Positions 37,856 through 49,099 of a stretch of 64,000 bases of DNA are shown piece after piece. The DNA comes from Ifrita kowaldi (lineage: Eukaryota; Chordata; Aves; Passeriformes; Cinclosomatidae), in the NCBI GenBank assembly GCA_013398055.1, contig VZRS01010803.1, positions 124,001 to 188,000 of the forward strand, written 5' to 3'. Made by a program: the position numbers and the translations under genes. The notes under the pieces were generated by a model. The model was not told where the DNA came from, searched no databases, and was given only the letters and a program-made list of their open reading frames with translations. Position 1 is the stretch's first letter. Every line of letters begins with the position of its first letter.

Positions 37856-38059
37856 GACTCTTTCACTATGAGGGTAGTGAGGCACTGGAACAGGTTGCCC
37901 AAAGAAGCTGTAAATGCCACATCCCTTAAATGTTCAAGGCCAGGCTGGATTGGGCTCTCAGCAGCCTGGTCTAGTGGACGTGTCCCTGCCCATGGCAGGA
38001 GGGGTTGGAAATAGATGGTATTTAAGGTTCCTTTCAACCCAAGCCATTCCATGATTCTA
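37856..38059 (+). mobile_element. CR1 LINE, 3' end fragment
   Basis: This is the last 0.2 kb of an avian CR1 in sense orientation. It begins within the block TTCACTATGAGGGTAGTGAG and runs through GCACTGGAACAGGTTGCCC, AAGAAGCTGTAAATGCCACA, TGTTCAAGGCCAGGCTGGAT and GTCTAGTGGACGTGTCCCTG. It ends in CATGGCAGGAGGGGTTGGAA and CCAAGCCATTCCATGATTCT. It aligns base for base with the copy at 31.3-31.6 kb over most of its length. It is severely 5'-truncated and non-coding; the - frame 37843-38163 is a by-product. Confidence 0.93.
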
Positions 38060-38819
38060 ACATTTGAATAAATAAGCCTACAAGATATCATTTCATTAAG
38101 GACCAGAAATATTTCTTTGTTCAAGGAGAGACCTTTGAATATGGGCCTCCCTGTTTTATCCATTTCTATTAAATGACACTTGGGTGAAAAGGCAAAGACT
38201 ATTCCTTCTGCTAAATGGTTATGTTATGGTCCATTTAAAGAAGTTCAACCATGAAAATCACTCTAGATACCAAGTAAAATTGGCAAGAAGCTAACTTCTA
38301 AGAAGCAGTAGCATGCAAACTAAATTGTTTTACAGTAGGATTGCAATATTTTTAGTGCTCCCTCACTCTGCCCCAAATAAGTCTTCACACAGGTCCAGGG
38401 AAAAGAAGGGCATTTCTATTAATGTTACTATAACTGGATTTTTTTGCTCATGTGAAATATTACTGTCATAGCAAAACTATAGATAATATTTGTAGCTTTC
38501 CATAAACCTTTATTCCCTAGGAACCAAATTAATGCTTTAAAATGGACGTTATTTTAAAACAGACAAAAATGACAAGTGGGAAGTTGAAACATAAAACTGC
38601 TTGTTTCAACAAGAAAACACCCTATTTGAACTATCAGGATCTCGAATTAGTATGTCTTTTTACTAGAGAAAAAAATTACTCCTGTTGCACAACATTTTTA
38701 TAACAAGTAAAAAAGAGAACCCTAAAATGAAATTTTTTAGGTAGAGTATTATGTAGGAAATCTCTACTAAAAAAGAAAAATAGAAAGAGGCCACCAAAGG
38801 TAGCTTAATTTTGTATAAT
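38060..38819. other. AT-rich non-coding stretch, no gene seen
   Basis: Nothing supportable beyond background. Confidence 0.65.
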
Positions 38820-39110
38820 AAGACCCATGGACAGTCACAGCCAGATTATTGCTTTCCTCCACAGAGATCCATTCCTCAGCACTTTTGGTCCCCGTAATCA
38901 GCATTCCAATCTGCAGGCCTGCGGCTGCAGCCACACACACAGGCATGCACTCTGGAGTGGAGGAGCTGATTGTATAGCCTGAAGTGTATGAATAAAGGCT
39001 TATTACAAAGCAAATGCATAAGGGTCTCCTACAGTGTCACTCCCCTCAAGCAAGCAAGGCGGGAAATTGATCATGATTCTGAAAATAATTAAGTTTGAAA
39101 GGGAAAGTAA
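38820..39110. promoter_or_regulatory. Candidate conserved non-coding element (motif cluster)
   Basis: This non-repetitive, GC-balanced segment holds several motif matches. GGCGGGAAA at 39058-39066 is the reverse complement of the E2F consensus TTTCCCGCC. The octamer-like CAAATGCATAA lies at 39011-39021, ATAATTAAG near 39086-39094, and CAAGCAAGCAAGG just before the E2F match. Retained CpGs (CCTGCGGCTG, AAGGCGGG) are unusual locally. Enhancer function is inferred from composition only; cross-species alignment would decide. Confidence 0.25.
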
Positions 39111-40049
39111 ATCCTATTTATCTAAAGCAAGCTCGGGTTTAACTAAAGGGAGCATCTCAAGCCCTAAAAATGCCTTCCTGAAGAAAAATTACAAAATAAA
39201 GCAGTTATGAAGAGTGAGACAAAATAGACATAAATGGAAGGCATGTAAATTCATGTTATGCAAACAAGGCTTTAAGTTAAATACACCAGACATCCTCACA
39301 TTCATACAATAAGAACATGCAAAGTCTACAGCACTGACAGAAATATTTTATGACACGTATTTGATGACTGTGAAAGATCAGTCGCTCACTTACCATAGTG
39401 AAATCTGGGAACACAGCCAGTAATCTTTAAAAAACACGATTAAAATACATTAGTTTGTTGGTTTATAACTTAAAAGGATAGCATGCTCTAAATATTGGAC
39501 TTTTCAATTGTAAACCCTCTGATGGTAGAAAGTCAGAACATTTGACTTCTGTTCTTGTGAATATCCCTGTTTTGCCTTTTTTCTCTTCTTAAAAAGTACC
39601 ACACAGAAAGTATCAAATAGGGTAAATATTTTCTAGGGGAAGGATTAATTCCACTTATCCTGGCATGTCTAAAAATTTGCATTAATTTCATATAATGTAG
39701 CTGAAATTTGATCTCCACCTAATTCAATGGCTGCAATTCCTTACAGCCTTGGTTTTTTTTGTAGTCTGGCTCAGTTTATGAGTCGTCTCACAACTAGATC
39801 TTATAAAACCTTTTGTACAGCTCACAGTTTTCAGGTATTAAAATCTAGGCTTATCAAGTTGTGAAATACAAAGCTGTAAGATGCTTTTAGAAGTCACACC
39901 AGAGAGAAATCAAGAAACCTATGCCCATGAGCACTTATTTCTTTATGAGGTCATACAGTATGTGAAAAGACAAGAAAAAGAGATTATTTTACCATATTGA
40001 AATCCATTCAGTATGTTTGCTGCTCTGTCTAGAAGACAGCAACACCTGA
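39111..40049. other. AT-rich non-coding stretch, no gene seen
   Basis: Nothing supportable. Confidence 0.6.
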
Positions 40050-40262
40050 AGTAGCCGATACCAACTGCTGGAGAAAGGAGAAATGAGAGCAGCTCTGAGC
40101 AGGCCATCCAGCCAATGTCATGGCATGCAGCTCTCCCACCTTGCGGTAATTGTCTTGCAGTGTGACTCATCCAGCTCTGAAATAATCTAATAAAGACATG
40201 ATTCAGGGCAGTGTGATAGGAATCTTGATTGATTTTGCATGCACAGGTTTCTGACATGTACA
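40050..40262. promoter_or_regulatory. Candidate conserved non-coding element (homeobox/AP-1 motifs)
   Basis: A complex, non-repetitive segment with these motif matches: GGTAATTG at 40145-40152 (homeodomain-type TAATTG), TGACTCA at 40163-40169 (exact AP-1 site), TAATAAAG near 40188-40195, TGATTGAT at 40226-40233 (PBX-HOX composite consensus) and TTTTGCATGC at 40233-40242 (octamer-like). A - strand frame (39943-40263, 106 codons) also spans it, with no recognised domain. Motif density suggests an enhancer, but each motif is short and chance is not excluded. Confidence 0.28.
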
Positions 40263-41242
40263 AATGGAGAGGACTATTTTGTAGATAATGATTTGATGCC
40301 TACAGAAAGCCAAAGACATAATTCATAACAAAAGCCACTTTTCTTTGTAGGAGACAATGTTTTATGTTATGTAAAAGCTGTGTGGAAAACAATATTTATC
40401 TTGTAATGAACTTTAATTAAATAAAATGTTAACTCTGAACCAGAGAAATAATGAATGTATAAATGTTGCCTGTAAGTTGTTCTCAAAACTATGGGATGAA
40501 TTATTTTCAGCCATAATTTTTGTGATTACTTAGTTTCTTGGATTTAATTAGCAGTTTTACCAAGAAAAACATTTTCACCTTATGACTTGAAATATTCCAG
40601 TACTGAATTATCAGATAGTTTTTCTGAGTTCCAGCAATCTATTTGGAAAGGTCCATCTAATCATAGCAAAGAAATCATATCAATTTACCTTATGGAATGC
40701 ATGAAAATTAAGTAATACAGTTCAACTGCCACACAAAAAACCAAAACAAAAAGAAAGATATGAAATTTTTTCTTTGTTTCCTCTTTAAAAACGCTCTGTT
40801 TAGAAATTACTGATATGCTTAAGGAAGTAATGAACTTTCGATGTGCAACTTACAATCATACAAATCAATGGATATATTTGACAGACATTACAAAATGCAT
40901 GTTCACCACTACCACAGAACAAAGCAAAATACAACTCTTTTTTCTTCCATGTTTATGAATGAACATTCTAATTAGAAGTCAATACCACAAATCAGGAAGA
41001 TTTTTCATATGGAATCTCTTCCATATTCTTCCCGATCTTCCTCTATTCTGTCCTCCATAGAGGATCATAACAAATCCCCAACAAACTTCATAAGAACAAG
41101 TTTTCAAAAATGTTAATGAATTATTGTCAACTTTATTAAACCACTTCAAGAACAATTGACATAACTGAACATTTACAGTTTTTTGTCAGACACGTTATTA
41201 TATGGTATTTTGAAAGTCACTTAAATTTTAATTAGGTTTTGT
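40263..41242. other. AT-rich non-coding stretch, no gene seen
   Basis: Only a short A/C-rich run (about 40732-40755) stands out. No gene is supported. Confidence 0.6.
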
Positions 41243-41270
41243 CAAAGGATATCAAAGGATATCAAAGGAG
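41243..41270 (+). repeat. 10-bp tandem repeat with TCF/LEF-like motifs
   Basis: CAAAGGATAT is repeated at 41243-41252 and 41253-41262, followed by CAAAGGAG. This gives GTCAAAGG once and ATCAAAGG twice at exactly one helical turn. ATCAAAGG matches the TCF/LEF consensus. A perfect 12-bp palindrome ATTACATGTAAT lies 77 bp downstream at 41347-41358. A slippage origin is the simplest explanation. Confidence 0.7.
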
Positions 41271-42347
41271 TTTTTATGCAACCTAAAATTCAATTTCATT
41301 GCTTTTTATTAATCAGTAAGTGCTACTTTATTATATATTCTATAGTATTACATGTAATTTATATATACATTTGTGTATGTATGCGTATAAATGGTAAAAC
41401 ATAAATATTTCTGTGGTTGTTTTCAGCTTTTTTTAAGAAGAGTAGAAAAAAACAAAGGAACCAGAGTTTTTTCTCTTCTCTTCTCTCAACACTATGCTCA
41501 GTGTGACAGTCTCCACCCAAATGCCTCTGGGCATGTGTACATCTCTAACTACAATGATCAGTGCTGGAAACTGTTCCAAATCCTTCCCAAAGAATTTCTA
41601 ATTCTCTCTTCTTTCACCCAGTAGCTTCATTTTTGTCTGAAGAGCTGATGTCAGTCAATCAGCATAAGGAGAATATCAAGATTAAATTCAGTGAAGGGAG
41701 AAAAAATGGTGTGGTAAGGATAAATTTTACAGAACTCAGAAGTCACACAAGCACTGGCATAAAATCTGCAGAATGTGAAATCATAGCTTAGTTACTGCAC
41801 ACAGCCACCTTTCTAGCTTTTATTCCAAACTGTCAGTATCCATTACAGCTTCAATTCATTTATTACCATACCTATCTTTCTTTCTGCCTGTAATCATTTA
41901 TAAAGAAAAGCAAACTTCTATTGTATTTATTGCTGCTTCTGAGACTTGAATGAAACTGTTTTTCATAGATATTAGGCAAGTTTATTCCCTTACCATGTAG
42001 AGTTATATTGTGAACCACATCTGCAGTTAGACCGCTGTCCATCATGTATGCTCATACATCTTGCTCTAAATTAATTAAATTGTTGTAAAACTACATAGAC
42101 TAGCTGTGTTCTCATACACTTTAACCCAATTCTATATTTATTCCTCCCTGAAAGTGTAATGTCAGATTAAGTTAAATCACCTTACATTTTAAGTAAATGT
42201 TTTGTGAGCTACAGGGTAGTTTAAGAAATTGTGTTCCATGGTATTCATTACCATTAATCAGTTCAACTACTCTAAGTGATTTTATTTCAATGATTTCTCT
42301 TTAAATCTAATTTCATTTAGTGATTTCTAAAGGTGTTTTCTGGCTTG
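41271..42347. other. AT-rich non-coding stretch, no gene seen
   Basis: No supportable gene. Overlapping + frames at 41391-41624 and 41561-41791 match nothing I recognise. Confidence 0.6.
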
Positions 42348-42371
42348 CTCTCTCTCTCTCTCTCTCTCTCT
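42348..42371 (+). repeat. (CT)12 microsatellite
   Basis: Twelve uninterrupted CT units. It produces the ERERER stretch in the - frame 42317-42607, whose other residues match no known domain. Confidence 0.93.
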
Positions 42372-43321
42372 GCTGAGAAAATCCAGTTGTTTTTTGTTGG
42401 TTTGCCTCTGACTAAATTGTAGGCCCTATTCACATTTGTCTTTATCATTAGCATCCCTGTCTGTATTATTGGCAGCTGTACACGTGCAGAATTTTGCAAT
42501 GCCCAACAGCAGGAAATTGTCCCCTCCAATAACTTGAGGTTTCTTGATGAGAGAGTGGAGACATTCAGGAATGCATTGCTGTCTCTGCCTGCAGTTGCCC
42601 ATGTCAAGGACTCTTAACTATACCAAGGAAAGAATTACCTTCAACAAGGCTTGATGAAGTGAAACCCAGACTGCACCGACTTCTGTATCTAAAACAGTCT
42701 ACAGTGAAAGGAGTCTAACGACTGCTAGATATCATATCCATCATTTTATCCATCAGCTTTCAGAGAAGTTTTGGGAAAACAGAAAAGTTGATATTACCTC
42801 TCAAGAGCATCAGATTTTAGTCAAGTTACTGACATAGTTACTAGCTTAAAAGAAGGCAACACAAATTCTGAAGCGAGGAACAGTTATGCAATACAGTGAA
42901 AACATACCAGATTCTTCTCTGTCTGTAACCATTGAATTCTTCACTTCCTGACCACTAATTTTATTATCCTCTGCCTTGAACATCCACACATTTTAGAGGA
43001 GCTTTGGGGATGAAGGCTTAGGTTCCTGGGGGAATTCGCACAAGCCAGGATGATCCACAGTTTTGAATTTCTTAATGCACATTGTGTTAGTGAGGATTTT
43101 AATTAAACTCAGTGGCAGATAGTCTGAAACAGCTGAGGCCCATAGCTATTGTATATGAAGGAAAAGCATTGAAGGAGTAGATAGATAATTATATGGAAAT
43201 CAGAACTCATTTCAGGCTCCCATGTAATTATCTAGCTTGCCAAAATAGTCCCTCAAAACCAGGAAATCTTTGTAATTCAGATACATATATATATTCTTTT
43301 AAGTTATAATATCAAGCTGGG
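42372..43321. other. AT-rich non-coding stretch, no gene seen
   Basis: Nothing supportable. The sequence at 42470-42600 is slightly GC-richer and lies under the - strand open frame mentioned for the CT microsatellite. Confidence 0.6.
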
Positions 43322-43354
43322 ACAATAGTATATGTACTATTGTATATGTACTAT
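43322..43354. repeat. Inverted repeat overlapping a 14-bp direct repeat
   Basis: ACAATAGTA (43322-43330) is the exact reverse complement of TACTATTGT (43335-43343) around a 4-nt TATG loop. TATATGTACTAT also occurs twice, at 43329-43340 and 43343-43354 (period 14). The combination suggests template-switch or slippage mutation at a hairpin. Confidence 0.75.
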
Positions 43355-43907
43355 AATTTTAAACCACATATTTATCCCACAAACCATTTCTTAAAATATA
43401 AAATAGCCTCACAAAATAGCCTCATCTTTCTCTGCATCCAGAAGTATCTCAAAGCCTAACCTACCTCACATCTCTATAGAATGTGCTGTTTTTCTAAAGC
43501 CAATACTCCAGTTTCTGGAGAATTAAGCAGAAAAGAAAGGTGAGGAGCCAAGACTTGCACAAATAACTTCTCACTGCTGTCCAAAAAAGGAAGTAATAGC
43601 AGAAGATCCTTTTTCATAATTTTGTCATGATCTCCTAAAAATCTAAGACAAGAGTAAAGAATCAACTGTGACACTGGATAGCTGTCATCGAAATCTGTAA
43701 ACATATATGTTAAAGAAACTCGTATGTTCTTCAATAAGAGCAAATACTGATTGCTTTGGGAGTATTCTGCTTAGGCTGTGTGCAGTGTAGCAGCTTCAGA
43801 ACTTCAATTAGTACTGAATCCTAAAAAGAAAACTCTTCTCTCATGTTCAGATTGGAATTTCTGTCAAGTATGATAATTGCTATGTCCTCACCCGCAACTC
43901 CTTGCTT
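43355..43907. other. AT-rich non-coding stretch, no gene seen
   Basis: Only a short direct repeat near 43403-43422 (AAATAGCCTCA twice) is noted. Confidence 0.6.
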
Positions 43908-43927
43908 AAAAAAAAAAAAAAAAAAAA
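43908..43927 (+). repeat. (A)20 homopolymer
   Basis: Twenty consecutive As. The upstream sequence shows no recognisable retroposed body and no obvious target-site duplication, so I treat it as a simple tract and not a retroposon tail. Confidence 0.9.
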
Positions 43928-44789
43928 TCAGTGAAAGTCTTTAAAAAGATTTTACTTGTTCCCTTTACTGCAAAAAAAAGAGGCTTTGAGCTAACAAAAA
44001 TGCTTCCTTGTAGATTCTACACCACTTTAAAGTGAGGCTGAGAGAGGTAGGCATAATACACATATTACATCAGACCACTCCAGTCAGCATCATTTGAGGG
44101 GTGACCATGGTGGTAATCACCACAATGGATAATGCCCGTCTGTGGTGCCTGGGTATATTCCTGCTCGTCCCTCTGCAAAGCATCCCTGCACCATTGCCAC
44201 TCTGTGAACACCACCACTGGTGCATCCAGACCGTACTCATGCAGCTGGTGCCAAGGGCTGTAGCTTTGTACAGTACAGTATAATTAGCTGTTCCTATGGA
44301 AAACCAAATCCTACTGCCCTGAATACAGTTCAGCCCTTTCACAAAACAGCTTCCTGAAAAGAGGCTGAGGAAGGCAGTGTTCCACACATCCAACCTCACT
44401 ACTCTACTCTGTTAGGCAATATCTGCTGGCTCCTTGGATGCCATCAGAAAACAGTGAAATTGCTTGTTCAGTGCCTGCACTCACACTTCCCTCTGTTTTT
44501 ACATTTTCTGGTCCTTTGAATCTCACGCTCCCTCCCTTTTTCCACTCCTTGGCACATGTAGTCACATGATTCCTCCTTGCTCTTTTCTCCAGAACTTTTT
44601 CCCATCTCTTCTTGGAAAGGGCTTGAAGATTTTCTTTGACTGTTGTCTAAGTTGAATCCAAAAAAGACTGTTGCCGATAGCTGTAAGAGAAACTGTTTAA
44701 AGGAAGAGCATAAACCTGGCCACTCCCTGCCATATATTCTGTACCTATTCCCCCATCCTCCATACTTCTTGCAATAAGCATGCTAGAAG
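43928..44789. other. GC-variable stretch with a 24-bp imperfect palindrome
   Basis: 44080-44400 is GC-richer than its flanks and open on the - strand for 109 codons (44070-44399), with no recognised domain. At 44105-44128 the sequence CCATGGTGGTAATCACCACA plus ATGG is a 24-bp near-palindrome with two mismatched pairs. 44470-44640 is pyrimidine-rich. No gene is supported. Confidence 0.5.
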
Positions 44790-45215
44790 GTACAGCCCTG
44801 CATCTTATTTTAAGTGTATTTTCATAGACCTACTGTCCAAAAATTTATCTACTTCCTTTTTGTAAGCGTCTATATCATCTGCAATCACAATCTCTTATGC
44901 CAAAGGATTCCGGAAGCTTTCTACCGCCAAGAAGAAATATGCTCCTTTATCTGTTTTAAATTAAACTCCTACAGTTTTCTTGAACCTCCATATAGTTTTG
45001 TTAGTGCAGGCTCATGTACCAAGGTGTAAGTCTGCCATCTTAATGATTTTGTGAACTTTGGTCATATGTCACTCCTAGGAGGAACATCACTGATATTTTA
45101 TTATCTTCTCAGAAGCCAAGTGTTCCATCTCCTCCATGATTTTAATCATCCTTTGCCTTCTCCACTTTGGTCTTCTTGAGATGCAGAGACAAGACTGGCC
45201 AACCATGCTGAAGAC
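44790..45215 (-). mobile_element. Ancient CR1-like LINE fragment, reverse orientation
   Basis: Blocks in this order recall the antisense 3' region of old amniote CR1 families. They include AATTTATCTACTTCCTTTTT (a 'TTTATC-AACTTC-TTT' start), CTTATGCCAAAGGATTCCGG, GAAGAAATATGCTCCTTTAT with TGTTTTAAATTAAACTCCT, and a decayed CTTCTCAGAAGCCAAGTGTT. After them come ATCATCCTTTGCCTTCTCC and TCTTCTTGAGATGCAGAGAC. It is far more diverged and indel-ridden than the three younger CR1 fragments here. The family call is from memory, and the exact subfamily and ends are uncertain. Confidence 0.6.
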
Positions 45216-45323
45216 ACAAGCTCATCAAAATCTTGTGTGGCAAACTGTCTCTGTCCTGCTCCCAGTTGCCTTCACAACGATGCTAAGCTCTACATTTTTC
45301 TTCAATTTTTTTTTTTTTTTTTT
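45216..45323 (+). repeat. Poly-T run downstream of the old CR1
   Basis: Unique-looking sequence ends in 18 Ts at 45306-45323. The two overlapping + frames through it (45136-45423 and 45237-45464) owe their F runs to this tract and are not genes. Confidence 0.8.
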
Positions 45324-48300
45324 CTGGCTACAACCACATGCCAAGAAAGTTATTTCAGACAAATGTCAGCCCAAAATCTGTTACTTAAGTGTTATTTCCA
45401 AGTTCAGTACTGGAAAAAGGTAACGTACAATGGAAAGTTAAATGACTTCTCTCTGTCGCACTAGTTGAACCAGACTCTTAGTTCAAAGTATTTCTCTTGT
45501 TTTCTGTTGCAATCATTAAATGACTCTAGCTTCTGGTATGTTAAAGATCAGCTCTTCTTTTTCTCTCCATCTTTCCCTGTAATCTGTTTACTGACTTATC
45601 TCTCTTGATATGTTGTGAGGAATAAGCAAGCAGGTTTAGAAAGCTGTGGCTTCATGGCCTTCCTCAGAAACTTGGTTTACTAAGGCACAGCTGAGGTCCT
45701 GCCTTAGAATCAGCTATGGTCGTGGCTTGTAGCTGCAAAGAGCAAAGCATGACAAATTTAAACCAAATAGACAACATAGTATACACAAATGTGTATTTAG
45801 AGAAAACATGTAACATTTAAAATATCCCTTGAAATCCCACTCCTAATATACCAAACTTTGGAACATTGTTTACACACGTGCTTCCAGAAAACCCTACTAA
45901 ACATGCTGTAAATTAAAGTTTTTTAAGCTCTCATCCACATCTAAAGCTGAAAAAAACATTTAAATGCCTGAGTTTTCTCCTTGTCTCATGAAAACTGTCC
46001 CCTCTGACTCAGCTCTTCTGGCATCATAATGAAGCCTTTCCTCATTGGGCCTATTTTTGAAGCATTTTTATTGTTTCTTGCGATGCACATTATGTTGGCT
46101 AGGTAACTCCCTAGCTGGTTTGTGTTCTTATTCAAAGCGACAGCCTACCAGTAAATAAAAATGTTCAATTACCAAATGAGAACTGAAACTGCAGTCCTAT
46201 CACTTCACTTCAGACACCATTTAAAAAAGAAAGAAAACCCACCCAAAAAACCCAAAACATTAATGGTAAAACAGGAAATAACACTGATTTGGGATTGATT
46301 TTTGAGTGGCATTCACTCATTAACTATTCCAAACACATTAAGAGCCTGAGGGGATCTTCCATGTCTCAGTGGAGGAGAGCCAGTTAGTCAAAACTTTTTA
46401 TTTATAACAGTCACAAGAGTATTCAAACCAGGAGCTCGATGCCTACAAGCAAGGGAATTATGTAGCACCTGAAGTCACACTTCTGCATCATGTTTTACAA
46501 TAGTATTCTGCATGTCATAAACATTAAAATAAGTTCTTGAATAAGGGGGGAAAAAAAGCCTAAACAATTTAATTAATTTTCTTTTATAATGAACAAAGGT
46601 TCCTATAGGTTTTCATATATACATAAACAAAGTTCCCAAGACTTGGTTTCTTAGTTTCTCTCAAGTGTTCAAATCAAGATGTTCTCTATTAAAAGTAACA
46701 TAATAATCTCAAAGTTAAATAAGGGAACTACAGTTGTCTAACATATATGCTCTCATATTTTGAATGCTTCCTTCAGTGTTCCTCCTTCTGCATTTCTCTT
46801 CTGCTGCAACTGAAGTTGAGGTACTTCTATCTTTATTGCATTACCTTCTTCTATTCCCATCCTACTAACCTGCATATAAATGCAATGGTCCAAACACTTC
46901 CTGCCTACTCAGCTAAAATTTGTTCCTTCTAATCCTTGCATAATTGAACACCTAGACTTTAAGGTCTGCATTACTTTTTCAGAATCTTTTCATTTTTCTA
47001 TTTAGTATCCTCAGTATTGCCCCATGTTTTCCCCTATTGTCTCTAGAATTTGCGTTCTGAACACCTAGTAAGTAAATAAACTATGAATAGCTAGGAAAGT
47101 TAATTCAAGTATTTGAAACTCCAAGTTCAGCATCTCTTTATAATTTGTTTCAAATGCTTTTGAAATGATCAGAAAATGATATAGCCAGAAAATGTGTTGT
47201 GATTTTCCTTCTACAGTAGCTGAAGCTGAAGTTATTTTGATATGCAGGTTGTGTTTGGAGACTGCCATCAGACATCCAATTTAAATTCACCCTTTCCTAA
47301 AACCTCCAGTCACACAGTTAAGATCATGTCTGCTAAATACACTCAACAGTTTTAATACTTGAGTAATTTTACCCACCAATTTTGGAACAAATTTTTATTC
47401 AAAAGTAGATGAGGAAACTTGGGCTGTACTCTGCCTCAGCTACTTGGTGCTCAGCTCAGTTAGGCACTAGCACACCTGCAAAAAAGCATCAGTTTTGACA
47501 GGCAACAGTCTGAAAACAAAATAAAAGAAAAATCTGTACAAAGTGTAGTGGCTACTCTCTTCATCTGCCTTCTTTTTAAAAATATTAAGATACAAGAATT
47601 CTTTTTAGCTAGAAAAATGTCAACTCACACACTCCTTCTCTCTTAATGTGACTAAATGTTTAAAGCTATCTGCTTCTTCTTTGTGGCAGCTATCCCAAAG
47701 TTTGGACTTCTATGTTCAAAAATAGGTCATTACATACTGCCAGCAAAGCAGAGGAGAAAAGAAAAATTTTTTATCTTCCAGCTCACTAATTTAGTCAGGA
47801 CTCTTTTAGGCTCATATTTTCTTGGTTTTGGTTTTGGATTGTTTTTCAGATTTTTTAAGTACTCCAATTTCCATTGCTTTCCTCTCAAAAAAATTGTATG
47901 AATTTTAAGCAGCAAATTTGTGGCTACAGCTTTATACCACTGTGGCTATTAAGTCTTGTTTTGACAAAGGAATAATTCAGAACCAAGTTTGGTGAAATAT
48001 TTGCCTTCATGGTGCTCAGATGTCCTTGCTGTGGACTGAGGTAAACATCCTTTTGGTTTTTTTCCAGGTTCCGTCGGCTCTCCTCTGCATTCCTTTCCCC
48101 TATATTTCCCAGTTCTGAGAATAATTAGCAACGCTCGCTAGTGATAGCATGCTGCAGCAACCTAACAGTGATATCTTGCCAACACCAGCTGTGCTTCAGT
48201 ATTTATTTATTAAGATCACACTATTTACACAGGACAAACTTGCTGAGATGGCAAAGAGATGAATACAGTTGCAGCAGCTGAATTTCAGCTTGACTTTTGA

Positions 48301-49099
48301 AAGGAAATAAAACCCGTACTAGATAACATTTATCTCTAAGAAGAGGAGATACAAGCCTTTAATTCCACTTTCAAGTTATGTTTTGCTGGCTCTTGAGTTT
48401 AGTCTATAGGTGGTGGAAGGGAACCTTGTACTGCAGGGTGTAGTGGATGATTCTTCTTTTTGCACTGCATTTAAACAGTTGAGTGCAGAGACATTGGATA
48501 TGCAGGAAAAGGATGTATCTGTGAGGCAGGCTTCCCCTTTGCATTGCTAAGGCCAAGTCAGAGACTGGCTTTGTAAATCATGATACACTTGAATTTTCAC
48601 ATCTGCTTGTCAGAACTGTTGAGCAACATGAAAACTGATGTCAGCAAGTCTGCTGCTTTCTAGTTCATCTCAGGTAGAAAAAAAAACCTTAGGCAGGCTT
48701 ATGATTTAATGTGTGTGTTCTTTACAGTAGAGTGAATGCCAGAAATTTAAACGGCTAGACTCTTCCTTTAGATGGTCTTTGTAGAAAGGGCTACTGAAGT
48801 GCTACAGAAGTTCACACTAGAAGACACTGTACATTTAGAAAAGTACTGGCTTTCTCCCTTTCATTTAGAAAACTGTGTATATTTTCTGTTCTTCTACCCT
48901 CATTTGGTTATTACTACATATGAAGCAGTAGTGATTTCAAACCTCCTGGAAATAAAAGAACTGCCACTGAAACGTGAGCCAAAAATGACTGTTTAAGTAT
49001 TCAGAAAATGCTTTGCTAAACCCTTCATGATATACATAGGCCTACGTCCCTTAGTGATATCAAAAGTAATATCTTACAAGGAAAAAGTTGAAGCCAGGA
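45324..49099. other. AT-rich non-coding stretch, no gene seen
   Basis: Nothing supportable over 3.7 kb. A short A/C-rich run lies at about 46225-46258, and a T/G-rich, acceptor-like run ending in TTTTTCAG at about 47820-47849. No exon of recognisable coding content follows either. Confidence 0.65.
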
